Source of the DNA: Mycolicibacterium aichiense
GTDB taxonomy: Bacteria > Actinomycetota > Actinomycetes > Mycobacteriales > Mycobacteriaceae
Length of the DNA: 64,000 nt
Direction of reading: 5' to 3'
NCBI RefSeq assembly: GCF_010726245.1
Contig: NZ_AP022561.1
Coordinates: forward strand, 868,001-932,000
Shown: one piece after another, positions 1-8,283 of the stretch
Layout of the letters: every line of letters begins with the position of its first letter
Position numbering within the stretch: the first letter of the stretch is position 1
Position numbers and translations under genes: made by a program
Notes under the pieces: generated by a model
Seen by the model: the letters and a program-made list of their open reading frames with translations, nothing else
Told to the model about the DNA's origin: nothing
Database searches by the model: none

Positions 1-1326
1 CTGAGAAGCGAGGGCGCCGGCGAACTCCGTGCAGAACCAGTCCACGTCGGTGCTCGAGAAGACCAAGGGCGGACGGATCTTCAGTACGTTGCCGTCGCGG
101 CCGCATACCGAGATCAGCACACGGCGCTCGCGCATCGTGTTGACCAGTGCCCGGGCGCCGGCCCGGTCCGGTGCGCCGGTCTCGTCGATCACCTCGACCC
201 CGACGTATAGGCCGGCCCCGCGGACGTCGCCGATGCGGGGATGGTCGGCGCCGAGTCGCGTGATCTCGTCGCGTAGTTGCGAACCGACCTCGGCGGCGTT
301 GCGCATCAGCTTTTCGTCCTCGATGACGTCGAGGACGGCCGCGGCGGCGGCCACCGTCACGGGATTGCCGCCGAAGGTGTTGAAGTACGGGATCTCGCGG
401 GCGAAGGTGTCGAGGATCTCCGAGCGGGCAGCCATCGCCGCGATCGGCATGCCGTTGCCCATCGGCTTGCCCATCGTGACGAGGTCGGGCACGACGCCGT
501 GGCGCAGGAAACCCCACATCGCGTCGCCGGTCCGGCCGAAGCCGGGTTGCACCTCGTCGGCGATGAACACGCCGCCGGCGCGGTGTACCGCGTCCACCGC
601 GGGCGCCAGCACCGAGGGGTCGGGGTAGATGCCGTCGGAGGAGAAGATGGTGTCGACGATCAGGGCGGAGAAGCCGGCGCCGCTGTCGACCAGCTTGTCG
701 ATCGCGGTGACGACGTCGGCGGTGAATCGGCCCGCGAGTTCGTCGGCGGGTATGCGGTAGCTGTCCGGCGGCGGGATCGTGCGGACGTGCTCACCGAGCA
801 CGGCGGCGCCGCCGATGGACGGCGAGATCGCGGTCACCGCGGCGGTGTTGCCGTGGTAGGCGTCGGTGGTCACGATGACACCCTTTGCCCCGGTGTACAT
901 TTCGGCCACTCGCAGCGCCAGGTCGTTCACCTCGGAGCCGGTGCAGGCGTACATCACCTGGTCGAGTTGGCCGGGCCCCTCAGAGCGCAGGGTATCCAGC
1001 AGGCGCCGGCTGTAGTCGACGATGCCGCCGTGCAGATAGCGGGTGTGGGTGTTCAGCGTTGACAGCTGGCGGGTCACTGCCTCCACCACATGCGGGTGGC
1101 AGTGCCCGACGCTGGCGACGTTGTTGTAGGCGTCCAGGTAGCAGGCGCCGTCGGCGTCGTAGAGCCGGGTGCCCTCGCCGCGGACCAGGTGCACCGGCCG
1201 TTGGTAGAACAGCCGGTACGCCGGGCCCAGGATGCGGTCACGGGCCGCGATCAACGATTCGGTGGCGGGATCGACCGGGTGATCCGCCGAGTAGCTGTTG
1301 GAATCCATGATGTTGGAGAAGCTCAT
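1..1326 (-). CDS. Class III PLP enzyme of the amino-alcohol-phosphate phospho-lyase (AGXT2L) type, 3' end cut by window
   Basis: 442 codons are visible from an ATG at 1326; the stop lies beyond the left edge. It has the class III aminotransferase fold: an acidic DEVQPGFGRTG stretch and the PLP lysine at residue 287 within TMGKPMGNG. That string, followed by YFNTFGGNPV and VLKIRPP near the end, is what I remember of the ethanolamine-phosphate and phosphohydroxylysine phospho-lyases (AGXT2L1/2), whereas ordinary transaminases of the class read differently around the lysine. Predicted reaction: elimination of phosphate and ammonia from a phosphorylated amino alcohol, giving an aldehyde. It lies 37 bp downstream of an APC permease gene, probably in one transcript. 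Phospho-lyase rather than transaminase is a motif-based inference. Confidence 0.85.
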   Translation of the reverse strand, partial: MSFSNIMDSNSYSADHPVDPATESLIAARDRILGPAYRLFYQRPVHLVRGEGTRLYDADGACYLDAYNNVASVGHCHPHVVEAVTRQLSTLNTHTRYLHGGIVDYSRRLLDTLRSEGPGQLDQVMYACTGSEVNDLALRVAEMYTGAKGVIVTTDAYHGNTAAVTAISPSIGGAAVLGEHVRTIPPPDSYRIPADELAGRFTADVVTAIDKLVDSGAGFSALIVDTIFSSDGIYPDPSVLAPAVDAVHRAGGVFIADEVQPGFGRTGDAMWGFLRHGVVPDLVTMGKPMGNGMPIAAMAARSEILDTFAREIPYFNTFGGNPVTVAAAAAVLDVIEDEKLMRNAAEVGSQLRDEITRLGADHPRIGDVRGAGLYVGVEVIDETGAPDRAGARALVNTMRERRVLISVCGRDGNVLKIRPPLVFSSTDVDWFCTEFAGALASQ

Positions 1327-1363
1327 ATCGCTACGTCCTCGTTGTCGCGGCCCGTGACTGCAC

Positions 1364-2938
1364 TCACTGGCGTTCGTGCGCCTCTTCGAGCACCGTCCGG
1401 CCGAGCTCCGAATAGCGCTGCGGCGACGTGTATTTCAGTACCACCGCCAGCGCGATGCCGCCGATGCCGACGACGCCAACCACGTAGGGGATGATCTCGA
1501 AGACCCAGTCGCTGGAAGCGGTGCCTGCCGCGAACGATGCGTTTTTGGCCAGCAGGTAGATCACGTAGAGCATGCCCAGGCCACCGAGCAGGGGGGCCAG
1601 GAAGGTCCGGAACCAGTTGGCCGTTTCCGGATGGTTCTTGCCGACGTGGAAGTAGGCGATCACGGCGAAGGCGGCCAGCGCCTGGACGATCATGATCGCG
1701 GTGGTGCCGAGCAGAGCCATCAACCCGTACAGACCGGTGTAGGGGTCACGACCGGTGAGTGCGAAGAACAGCACGACGACGGTCGCGAAGATGGTCTGGA
1801 CCAGCCCGGCGATGTGCGGCGATCCGTGCGTGGGATGGGTGGCGCCCAGTGTTTTGCGCATGCCCGGGATGACGTTCTCGCGGCCGATCGCGTAGATGTA
1901 GCGGGCAGCACAGTTGTGGAATGCCATACCGCAGGCGAACGAACCGGTCATCAACAGGATCTTGAACAGGTCGACGGCCCAGGTGCCCAGGTGCGCACCG
2001 ACCGGGCCGAAGAAGATGTCACCGGCCGTCGCCGAATCCTGCGCCAGCGCAATGGCATTCTGCGGACCGGTGCCCACGATCGCCAGCCAGGAGATGAGAA
2101 CGTAGAACACGCCGATCCCGACCACCGAGCTGATCACCGCGATCGGGATGATCTTCTTCGGGTTCTTGGACTCTTCGCCGTACATCGCACTGGACTCGAA
2201 GCCGACCCAGGACCAGAACGCGAAGAACAGGCCGATGCCTGCCGACCCGACCACCGTCATCATGTTGCCGTCGGCTCCGGCCACTGTGCCGCTCAGGTTC
2301 TGAAAAGCGTTGAGCGGGTTGAGCGATCCCCACGACCAGCCCTGCGGGCCGCCACCGGTGAACAGCACCGAGAGTGCCATCAGCGACAGCATGACGATCT
2401 CGGTGATCAGGAAGACCCCGAGCACCCTGGCAGCGACGTTGATGTCGAAGTAGGTCAGGACCAGATTGACCACCAGCATGCCGATGGCGAACACGATCCA
2501 CGGGATGTTCAGGTGGAACAGAGAGTTGAAGGTGTCGTTGCCGAAGAAGGCGAAGATACCGATCAGCGACGCCTCGAACACCATGTAGGCCATGGCCGTC
2601 AGGAAGCCTGCGCCCAACCCGACGATCCGGCCCAACCCGTGCGAGATGTACCCGTAGAAGGCGCCGGTTGCGGTGATGTGCTTGCTCATCGCGGCATAAC
2701 CGATCGCGAACAGCGTGAGCACGATCGTGGCGACGAAGTAGCCGGCCGGGGCGTAGGCGCCGTTACCGAATCCGACCGCGATCGGCACGTTGCCGACCAT
2801 GGCGGTGATCGGCGCGGCGGTCGCGACGGCCATGAACAGGACGCCGATCAGACCGACCGCGTTGGGCTTGAGCCGTTGGACGGTTTCGGATTTGGCTGCG
2901 TTGCCGGCCGGGGCCGGCGGATCGATGGTGTCGCTCAT
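1364..2938 (-). CDS. APC-superfamily amino acid/amine permease
   Basis: 524 residues from an ATG at 2938 (MSDTIDPP), with a short polar N-terminus and about 12 hydrophobic segments from residue 25 to near 510. GNVPIAVGFGNGAYAPAGY in the first helix and a broken-helix pattern fit APC permeases of the amino-acid/amine type. The upstream extension to 3064 has no membrane character and is probably untranslated. It is followed at 37 bp by the phospho-lyase and faces the kinase operon across a 280 bp divergent region, so it most likely imports the amino alcohol or hydroxylated amino acid that those enzymes consume. The substrate cannot be read from the sequence. Confidence 0.88.
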   Translation of the reverse strand: MSDTIDPPAPAGNAAKSETVQRLKPNAVGLIGVLFMAVATAAPITAMVGNVPIAVGFGNGAYAPAGYFVATIVLTLFAIGYAAMSKHITATGAFYGYISHGLGRIVGLGAGFLTAMAYMVFEASLIGIFAFFGNDTFNSLFHLNIPWIVFAIGMLVVNLVLTYFDINVAARVLGVFLITEIVMLSLMALSVLFTGGGPQGWSWGSLNPLNAFQNLSGTVAGADGNMMTVVGSAGIGLFFAFWSWVGFESSAMYGEESKNPKKIIPIAVISSVVGIGVFYVLISWLAIVGTGPQNAIALAQDSATAGDIFFGPVGAHLGTWAVDLFKILLMTGSFACGMAFHNCAARYIYAIGRENVIPGMRKTLGATHPTHGSPHIAGLVQTIFATVVVLFFALTGRDPYTGLYGLMALLGTTAIMIVQALAAFAVIAYFHVGKNHPETANWFRTFLAPLLGGLGMLYVIYLLAKNASFAAGTASSDWVFEIIPYVVGVVGIGGIALAVVLKYTSPQRYSELGRTVLEEAHERQ

Positions 2939-3218
2939 TGTGTGGATTCCCATCTCGACTGTGACTGGGGTCGTGCCAATTATTTGGTCTGGTATTCCCC
3001 GGTTACAACTGAGGCCGGGGGGCAATGACGATGTCGGCACGGCTTTGTGGTGCGACGACGACATTGTTACCCCCGCCAGATCCCCTGGTCAACAGGAACT
3101 TACGGGCAATACGCAAGTGATGTTTCCGGTGTGTTTCCCAAGACCTTGCCACGAAACAAGGACGTTAAATATGCGGATTTGGTCTGCTCGACCCCTCGTT
3201 ATGGTCCACACTGGTGCC
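2939..3218. promoter_or_regulatory. Divergent control region with a repeated ATTTGGTCTG motif
   Basis: This 280 bp spacer separates the permease (minus) and kinase (plus) starts and has no convincing gene. The decamer ATTTGGTCTG occurs twice in the same orientation, at 2982-2991 (next to a CCAA-TTAT-TTGG dyad) and at 3177-3186, close to the two start codons. The GntR/UTRA regulator encoded at 5041-5826 is the obvious candidate to bind here. That is inference; the repeat itself is seen directly. Confidence 0.4.
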
Positions 3219-4232
3219 ATGCCGGGACTGCCGCCGACTCATGAGTTCTTCGCGCGTGCAGCACTGCCCGCGTACGGTCGCGCAGACACCACCCCGTTGC
3301 GGCTGCTCAGCCTGTCCGAGAACGCCACCTACCTGGTCGAGGACGACGAACCGATCGTCCTGCGGGTGCACCGGCCGGGCTATCACTCGCTGGAGGCGAT
3401 CCGCTCCGAGCTGGCGTGGATGAAGGCCCTGCGCAGGGAGACGTCGGTACTCACGCCGGAGCTGATCGCCGCCCGCGACGGAACCGACGTCGTCGCCGCC
3501 GAGGTCGACGGCGATGTCTTGCACGTCGACGCCGTGACCTTCGTCGCGGGCTGCACCGCGGAAGACGATCCCGAGGCCGTCGGCTTCGACCAACTCGGCA
3601 GGCTCACCGCTGTCATGCACGAGCACGCCAGGAACTGGACGTTCCCTCGCGCGTTCACCCGCTTCCGCTGGGACCTCGACACCATCCTCGGTCCGGACGC
3701 CCGCTGGGGTAATTGGCGTCTGGCGCCCGGACTCACCGACGATGACCGGGCCGTGATCCAGCGCGCCGCCGATGACATCACCGCAAAGCTCACCGAGTTC
3801 GGTTCGGCGCCCGACCGATTCGGATTGGTCCACGCCGATCTGCGGTTGGCCAACCTCATGGTCGACCCGGCCGACGCGGCCGCAGGCATCACCGTGATCG
3901 ACTTCGACGACTGCGGGTGGTCGTGGTACCTGGCCGATCTGGGCGCTGCGGTGTCGTTCATCGAGGACACCCCGGCGGGCGAGCGCATCATCGCGGAGTG
4001 GCTCACGGGTTACTCCGAGGCCGGATCGCTCCCCGCCGACCACTTGGCGCTGGTCCCGTCGTTCGTGATGCTGCGCCGGATCAACCTGACGGCCTGGATC
4101 GCCTCGCACGCCGATGCCGATGCGGCGGCGGAGCTCGGCGAAGACTTCGCCCCCAACACCGCCCGGCTGGCGCAACGGTATCTGGAGGACCGCTCCTGGT
4201 TGCAGGATGCAATCTTCGGCTCCCGAGTGTGA
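3219..4232 (+). CDS. APH-fold small-molecule kinase (hydroxylysine/amino-alcohol kinase-like)
   Basis: 337 residues from ATG 3219; an in-frame ATG at 3201 is a possible alternative. It is an aminoglycoside phosphotransferase/choline kinase fold protein. The catalytic loop reads HADLRLAN (H205, D207, N212) and the metal-binding IDFDD motif starts at residue 227, both intact. It lies opposite the permease and phospho-lyase and before an SDR. A kinase plus an AGXT2L-type lyase is the pairing used in hydroxylysine breakdown (AGPHD1/AGXT2L2) and in bacterial aminopropanol breakdown, so it probably phosphorylates the hydroxyl of an imported amino alcohol. An antibiotic-resistance role is less likely in this context. 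Confidence 0.8.
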   Translation: MPGLPPTHEFFARAALPAYGRADTTPLRLLSLSENATYLVEDDEPIVLRVHRPGYHSLEAIRSELAWMKALRRETSVLTPELIAARDGTDVVAAEVDGDVLHVDAVTFVAGCTAEDDPEAVGFDQLGRLTAVMHEHARNWTFPRAFTRFRWDLDTILGPDARWGNWRLAPGLTDDDRAVIQRAADDITAKLTEFGSAPDRFGLVHADLRLANLMVDPADAAAGITVIDFDDCGWSWYLADLGAAVSFIEDTPAGERIIAEWLTGYSEAGSLPADHLALVPSFVMLRRINLTAWIASHADADAAAELGEDFAPNTARLAQRYLEDRSWLQDAIFGSRV

Positions 4233-4259
4233 AACATCGACTAATACAAGGAGATACGC

Positions 4260-5036
4260 GTGTTTGATCTGCAGTCGACGTCTGTGGTGGTCACCGGTGG
4301 CACCAAGGGCATCGGGCGCGGCATCGCCTCGGTGTTCGCCACTGCGGGTGCCGATGTCGCGATCGCCGCGCGTTCGGCCACCGAACTGGACTCGGCGGTT
4401 GCGGAACTGGATGCGCTGGGCAGCGGAAAGGTATTGGGAATCCGGACCGATGTCACCGATCCGGTGGCGTGCGCCGAACTGGCCGCCTCGGTCGTCGATG
4501 CGTTCGGCGGCATCGACGTCGTCTGCGCCAACGCCGGCATCTTTCCCGAGGCGCCGCTGGCCACGATGACACCGGCCCAACTCGCCGAGGTCCTCGACGT
4601 CAATGTCAAGGGCAACGTGTTCACCGTCCAGGCTTGCCTGGACGCCCTGATCGCCTCGGGGCGCGGCCGGGTCATTCTCACCTCGTCGATCACCGGACCG
4701 ATCACCGGCTTTCCGGGGTGGTCGCACTACGGCGCGTCGAAGGCCGCTCAGCTCGGCTTCATGCGCACCGCCGCAATCGAATTGGCGCCACACGGGATCA
4801 CCGTCAACGCCGTGCTGCCGGGCAATATCTTCACCGAGGGCCTGGCGGACATGGGTGAGGACTACATCGCCGGGATGACCAAGGCGATCCCGGCAGGAGC
4901 CTTGGGCAAGCCGGAGGACATCGGCCATCTGGCCGCGTTTCTGGCCACCGTCGAGGCCGGTTACATCACCGGTCAGGCGATCGCCGTGGACGGCGGTCAG
5001 GTGCTGCCCGAATCGCCGGATGCACTGAATATCTAG
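4260..5036 (+). CDS. Short-chain dehydrogenase/reductase
   Basis: 258 residues from a GTG at 4260 preceded by an AAGGAG ribosome site. Classical SDR: nucleotide motif [11 protein letters not shown] motif (CANAG), catalytic serine in TSSIT and the YGASK catalytic pair, ending in a FabG-like C-terminus. It lies 27 bp after the kinase and 4 bp before the GntR regulator, so the three genes look like an operon. In this setting it may oxidise or reduce the aldehyde or keto product of the phospho-lyase step; FabG-like annotation alone would not settle its substrate. Confidence 0.85.
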   Translation: MFDLQSTSVVVTGGTKGIGRGIASVFATAGADVAIAARSATELDSAVAELDALGSGKVLGIRTDVTDPVACAELAASVVDAFGGIDVVCANAGIFPEAPLATMTPAQLAEVLDVNVKGNVFTVQACLDALIASGRGRVILTSSITGPITGFPGWSHYGASKAAQLGFMRTAAIELAPHGITVNAVLPGNIFTEGLADMGEDYIAGMTKAIPAGALGKPEDIGHLAAFLATVEAGYITGQAIAVDGGQVLPESPDALNI

Positions 5037-5040
5037 TCCG

Positions 5041-5826
5041 ATGGAGGAGTCGGATGGGGGCCCGATCGCCGAAGATGTGCGACGGCGCATCCTGTCGATG
5101 CTCGCGCAGGGCACCCTGCGGCCCGGCTCCCGGCTGGGCACCGAACGTGAAATGGCCGATCGATTCGAGGTCTCCCGCTCCACGCTGCGCAGCGCGCTGC
5201 TGCCGCTGAGCCGTGCCGGGGTGCTGGAGCGGCGGACCGGGCGCAACGGGGGCACGTTCGTGCGGGCCGACGTCGTGGAACGTAACGCCGCCGAGTTGGC
5301 CGGACTGCCGGCGCGGCTTCGTAGCGGCGGGCACACCAGTGCGACCCGGGTGCTGGCCACCGACCGCAGGTCGCCTACTCCCGCAGAGGCCGCCGCGCTG
5401 GAAATCGGGCTCGGCGACGACGTTTTCGCGATCCGGCGGCTGCGCTTCGCCGACGGGGTTCCGCTGTCGGTGGACTTCTCGTGCTTCGTCGCCGAGCATG
5501 CCATCGATCTCCTCGAGCAGCCGCTCGGGGGCTCGCTGTACGAGTTGTTCGCCGTTCGCTACGGTCTGGTGCCCGCGACGTCGAGCGAGACCATCGAGGT
5601 GGTCAGCGCCAGCCCGCGGGAAGCCGACTGGCTGGGCATCGCGCACCGGCGACCGCTCGTGGCGATCACCCGGATCACGCGCGACGCCTCCGACCGGCCG
5701 TTCGAGTACGCCTACGACCTGTTCCGCGCCGACCGGGTGCGGTTGACGGCCACGACGTCGACGGTCACCGCGCGGGAGCGCCGCGGTACGGACGGGCGGG
5801 TGGAACGCTCGGTCAGCAGCGCGTGA
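5041..5826 (+). CDS. GntR-family regulator with UTRA ligand domain (HutC/FarR type)
   Basis: 261 residues. An N-terminal winged helix-turn-helix (about residues 8-75, with TEREMADRFEVSRSTLRSAL) is followed by a UTRA effector-binding domain (about 95-240, with RRLRFADGVPLSVDFSCF). The ATG is 4 bp after the SDR stop, suggesting co-transcription with kinase and SDR. Members of this family usually repress neighbouring uptake and catabolic genes until a small ligand binds. The repeated decamer in the divergent region at 2939-3218 is a candidate operator. Confidence 0.88.
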   Translation: MEESDGGPIAEDVRRRILSMLAQGTLRPGSRLGTEREMADRFEVSRSTLRSALLPLSRAGVLERRTGRNGGTFVRADVVERNAAELAGLPARLRSGGHTSATRVLATDRRSPTPAEAAALEIGLGDDVFAIRRLRFADGVPLSVDFSCFVAEHAIDLLEQPLGGSLYELFAVRYGLVPATSSETIEVVSASPREADWLGIAHRRPLVAITRITRDASDRPFEYAYDLFRADRVRLTATTSTVTARERRGTDGRVERSVSSA

Positions 5827-5844
5827 GCGACTACTGTGTGAGCG

Positions 5845-6207
5845 GTGACGAGCAAACCCGAGATCGAATTCCCCGACGGCCCGGCGCCCACCGAACTGGT
5901 CATCAAGGATCTGGTGGTCGGCGACGGCGATGAGGCCAAGCCCGGTGCCGTCGTCGATGTCCACTATGTGGGAGTCGAGTACGACACCGGCGCCGAGTTC
6001 GACAGTTCGTGGAATCGCGGGGAGTCCATTTCCTTCCCATTGCGCGGGCTGATCCAGGGCTGGCAGGACGGTATCCCCGGAATGAAGGTGGGCGGCCGCC
6101 GTCAGCTGACGATCCCGCCCGAGCAGGCCTACGGCCCGGCCGGCGGCGGACACCAATTGTCTGGCAAGACACTCATTTTCGTCATCGACCTGTTGTCAAC
6201 TCGCTAG
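5845..6207 (+). CDS. FKBP-type peptidyl-prolyl cis-trans isomerase
   Basis: 120 residues from GTG 5845, a single FKBP domain without signal peptide, so cytoplasmic. The core VDVHYVGVEYDTGAEFDSSW, the central LIQGWQDGIPGMKVGGRR and the terminal SGKTLIFVIDLL match the compact mycobacterial FKBP as I know it. It catalyses proline isomerisation during folding. The last 26 bp overlap the 3' end of the convergent TetR gene. It appears unrelated to the catabolic genes on either side. Confidence 0.92.
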   Translation: MTSKPEIEFPDGPAPTELVIKDLVVGDGDEAKPGAVVDVHYVGVEYDTGAEFDSSWNRGESISFPLRGLIQGWQDGIPGMKVGGRRQLTIPPEQAYGPAGGGHQLSGKTLIFVIDLLSTR

Positions 6208-6859
6208 CCACATCGCCGGCCCGGGCTCGAACGGCGGTAAGCGTCGACGGGTCGCGCAGCAGGCCGCGCACCAGCATGGCCGACAGTTCGTCGGCGATGT
6301 GCTCACGCGAGTAGGTCGGATGCCGGAACGGGCTGGTGCCATCGGGTGCGTGTGCCGCGGAGTTCCGGTAGCGGCGCTGTACACCCTCTTCGGCGGCGCA
6401 GATGTTGAGCGCGGCTAATTCGGGGTCGCAGTCGATGAATTCGCCGCAGGCGATGCCCTCGCTGATCAGGGTGGCCATCTGCCGGTGCAGCTCCGCGGTG
6501 TCGGCCCAGAAATCGGCGAACACCTCGGGCTGCGCTTCGGCGAGTACCTCGACCTCGCAGATGTCGACCGCGGCCGAACACAGCTCGCCGATGTCCAGTC
6601 GCAAAAGGCGCAACAGCCGCACCGCGGGTGAGCCCGTCGCAGCCACCATCTGCCGGGCGAAGTCCAGCGATACCCGGTTGAGGGCGAGCAGACCCAGCAG
6701 GATGTCTTCCTTCTGCCGGAACCAGTAATACAACGACGATTGCCCGAGTCCGCAGGTGCGGGCGATCTCGGTCATCGTGGTGTTGAGGTATCCGCGCTCG
6801 GCGAACAGTCGGGCGGCGACGACGAGAATGTCACCGCGGCGGTCGAATTCGCTTTTCAC
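6182..6859 (-). CDS. TetR-family transcriptional regulator
   Basis: 225 residues. The GTG start at 6859 shares a GTGA overlap with the stop of the preceding SDR, so it is translationally coupled; longer upstream starts are less likely. The N-terminal HTH (about residues 5-50, with TMTEIARTCGLGQSSLYYWFRQKEDIL) is typical TetR, and the rest is a variable ligand-binding domain. As the last gene of the creatininase-SDR-SDR operon it probably controls that operon, perhaps through the palindrome at 9178-9196. Confidence 0.87.
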   Translation of the reverse strand: MKSEFDRRGDILVVAARLFAERGYLNTTMTEIARTCGLGQSSLYYWFRQKEDILLGLLALNRVSLDFARQMVAATGSPAVRLLRLLRLDIGELCSAAVDICEVEVLAEAQPEVFADFWADTAELHRQMATLISEGIACGEFIDCDPELAALNICAAEEGVQRRYRNSAAHAPDGTSPFRHPTYSREHIADELSAMLVRGLLRDPSTLTAVRARAGDVASELTTGR

Positions 6860-7575
6860 GACATCAGCATCCCGCCGTTGATCTGGATGCACTCGCCGGT
6901 CAACGACCGCGTGCCGGCCAGGAAGCGCACCACGTCGGCCACCTCGCCGGGCCGGATCAGCCGTCCGATCGGCATGTCAGCGCTGTATTCGCGGTGCATC
7001 TGCGGCAGGCTGACCCCGCGAAACTCGGCGTCGCGGTGGAGTTGTTCGGTGTCGGTGGGGCCCGGAGCGACCGCGTTGACCCGCACCTCCGGGGCCAGTT
7101 CGCGGGCCAGTGAACGGGTCATCCCGAGCAGGCCGGCCTTACTGGCCGCGTAGGCGCTGAAACCCGGCTCGCCGCGCAGCACGGAGATGCTGCACATGTT
7201 GACGACCTGCCCGCCGGCCTCGCGCAGCGCCGGCGCCGCGGCCTGGGTCAGCCACAGCGGTGACGACAGGTTCACGTCGATATCGCGCCACCACAGTTCC
7301 ATGGTGGCGGGAGTCGGTTCGACGACCGTCATCGTGGCGGCGTTGTTCACCAGCAGGTCGAGCCGGCCGAAGTCGGCGACGACGGCATCCACCAGCGCGT
7401 GGCATGCGCTCCGACCACGCAGGTCGGCGGCGATTATCGTTGTGGCACAGGGGATCTCGCCGGTATCGGGCAGGTCCGTGGCGACCACGGCCCAACCAGC
7501 GTCGGCCAGCGCGGCCACGATCGCGCGGCCGATCCCGCCCGCGGCACCGGTCACCAGTGCGATCTGTCCGCTCAC
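6856..7575 (-). CDS. Short-chain dehydrogenase/reductase (SDR) A
   Basis: 239 residues from GTG 7575, which overlaps the stop of SDR B by four bases (GTGA). It shows a TGAAGGIG cofactor loop, NNAA, a catalytic serine (MCSIS) and YAASK. The acidic residue in ATDLPD after the second strand suggests NAD(H) preference. It is co-translated with SDR B upstream and the TetR gene downstream. Substrate unknown; the neighbouring creatininase-family hydrolase suggests both SDRs act on one small amide- or hydroxyl-bearing compound. Confidence 0.85.
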   Translation of the reverse strand: MSGQIALVTGAAGGIGRAIVAALADAGWAVVATDLPDTGEIPCATTIIAADLRGRSACHALVDAVVADFGRLDLLVNNAATMTVVEPTPATMELWWRDIDVNLSSPLWLTQAAAPALREAGGQVVNMCSISVLRGEPGFSAYAASKAGLLGMTRSLARELAPEVRVNAVAPGPTDTEQLHRDAEFRGVSLPQMHREYSADMPIGRLIRPGEVADVVRFLAGTRSLTGECIQINGGMLMS

Positions 7576-8282
7576 TGGATCACCACTCCGCCGTTGGGCG
7601 AGATCACCTGGCCGGTCAGCCAGGTCCACTCGGCGACGTCGACGATCGCGCGGGCCAGCTCATCGGGTGTGCCGAACCGGTTGAGCGCGATGCTGTTCCG
7701 ATAGTCCTCGCCCCGCCATCGCTGCGTGAGCATCGCGGTGTCGGTCGGACCCGGGCACACGATATTGACGCGCACCTGGTCCGGGCCGTACTCGCGCGCG
7801 ATCGAGCGAACCAGCCCGATCATGGCCGACTTCGCCGTCACGTACGGCACATGGTTCTCGTCGCCGAGCAGGGCCAGCTCCGAGGAGATCCCGACTATGG
7901 AGCCGCGGCGTCGGGCCCGCATTCGGGGACCGACGCTCGCGATCACATTGGCGCAGCCGCCCAGCATCACCGCGAGGCTGCGATGCCACAGGTCCTCGGT
8001 CACCTCCGCCAGCGCGACGTCGACGTCGAAACCCGCGCAGGCCACCGCAACGTCGATCGGGCCGAGATCGGACTCGACGGCGCCGACGAGTGCGTCGACG
8101 GCCCCGATGTCGGCGACGTCGGCCTCGTAGGCGATACCTCCGATTTCGTGGGCGACCTGTTCGGCCTGCGCCCCGGAACCGAGGTGGTCGATGGCGACCC
8201 GGTAACCGCGTGCGGCAAGCAGATACGCGGTGGCCCGGCCCATCCCGGTGGCGCCGCCGGTGACCAGGGCTGTGCCTGCCAT
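7572..8282 (-). CDS. Short-chain dehydrogenase/reductase (SDR) B
   Basis: 236 residues from ATG 8282, one base after the creatininase-family stop. Motifs: TGGATGMG, ACAG in place of NNAG, a catalytic serine in GISSE and YVTAK. It has no insertion behind the glycine-rich loop, so it is not the mycofactocin-dependent SDR type. It overlaps SDR A by GTGA. The tight packing argues for coordinated synthesis of the two dehydrogenases with the amidohydrolase. Confidence 0.84.
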   Translation of the reverse strand: MAGTALVTGGATGMGRATAYLLAARGYRVAIDHLGSGAQAEQVAHEIGGIAYEADVADIGAVDALVGAVESDLGPIDVAVACAGFDVDVALAEVTEDLWHRSLAVMLGGCANVIASVGPRMRARRRGSIVGISSELALLGDENHVPYVTAKSAMIGLVRSIAREYGPDQVRVNIVCPGPTDTAMLTQRWRGEDYRNSIALNRFGTPDELARAIVDVAEWTWLTGQVISPNGGVVIQ

Positions 8283-8283
8283 G

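Noticed and set aside
3165..5504. Open minus-strand frame of 779 codons opposite the kinase, SDR and GntR genes
   Set aside because: It is a GC-rich shadow: three well-supported plus-strand genes occupy the region, and the product is Arg/Gly/Asp-rich without a recognisable domain or ribosome site.
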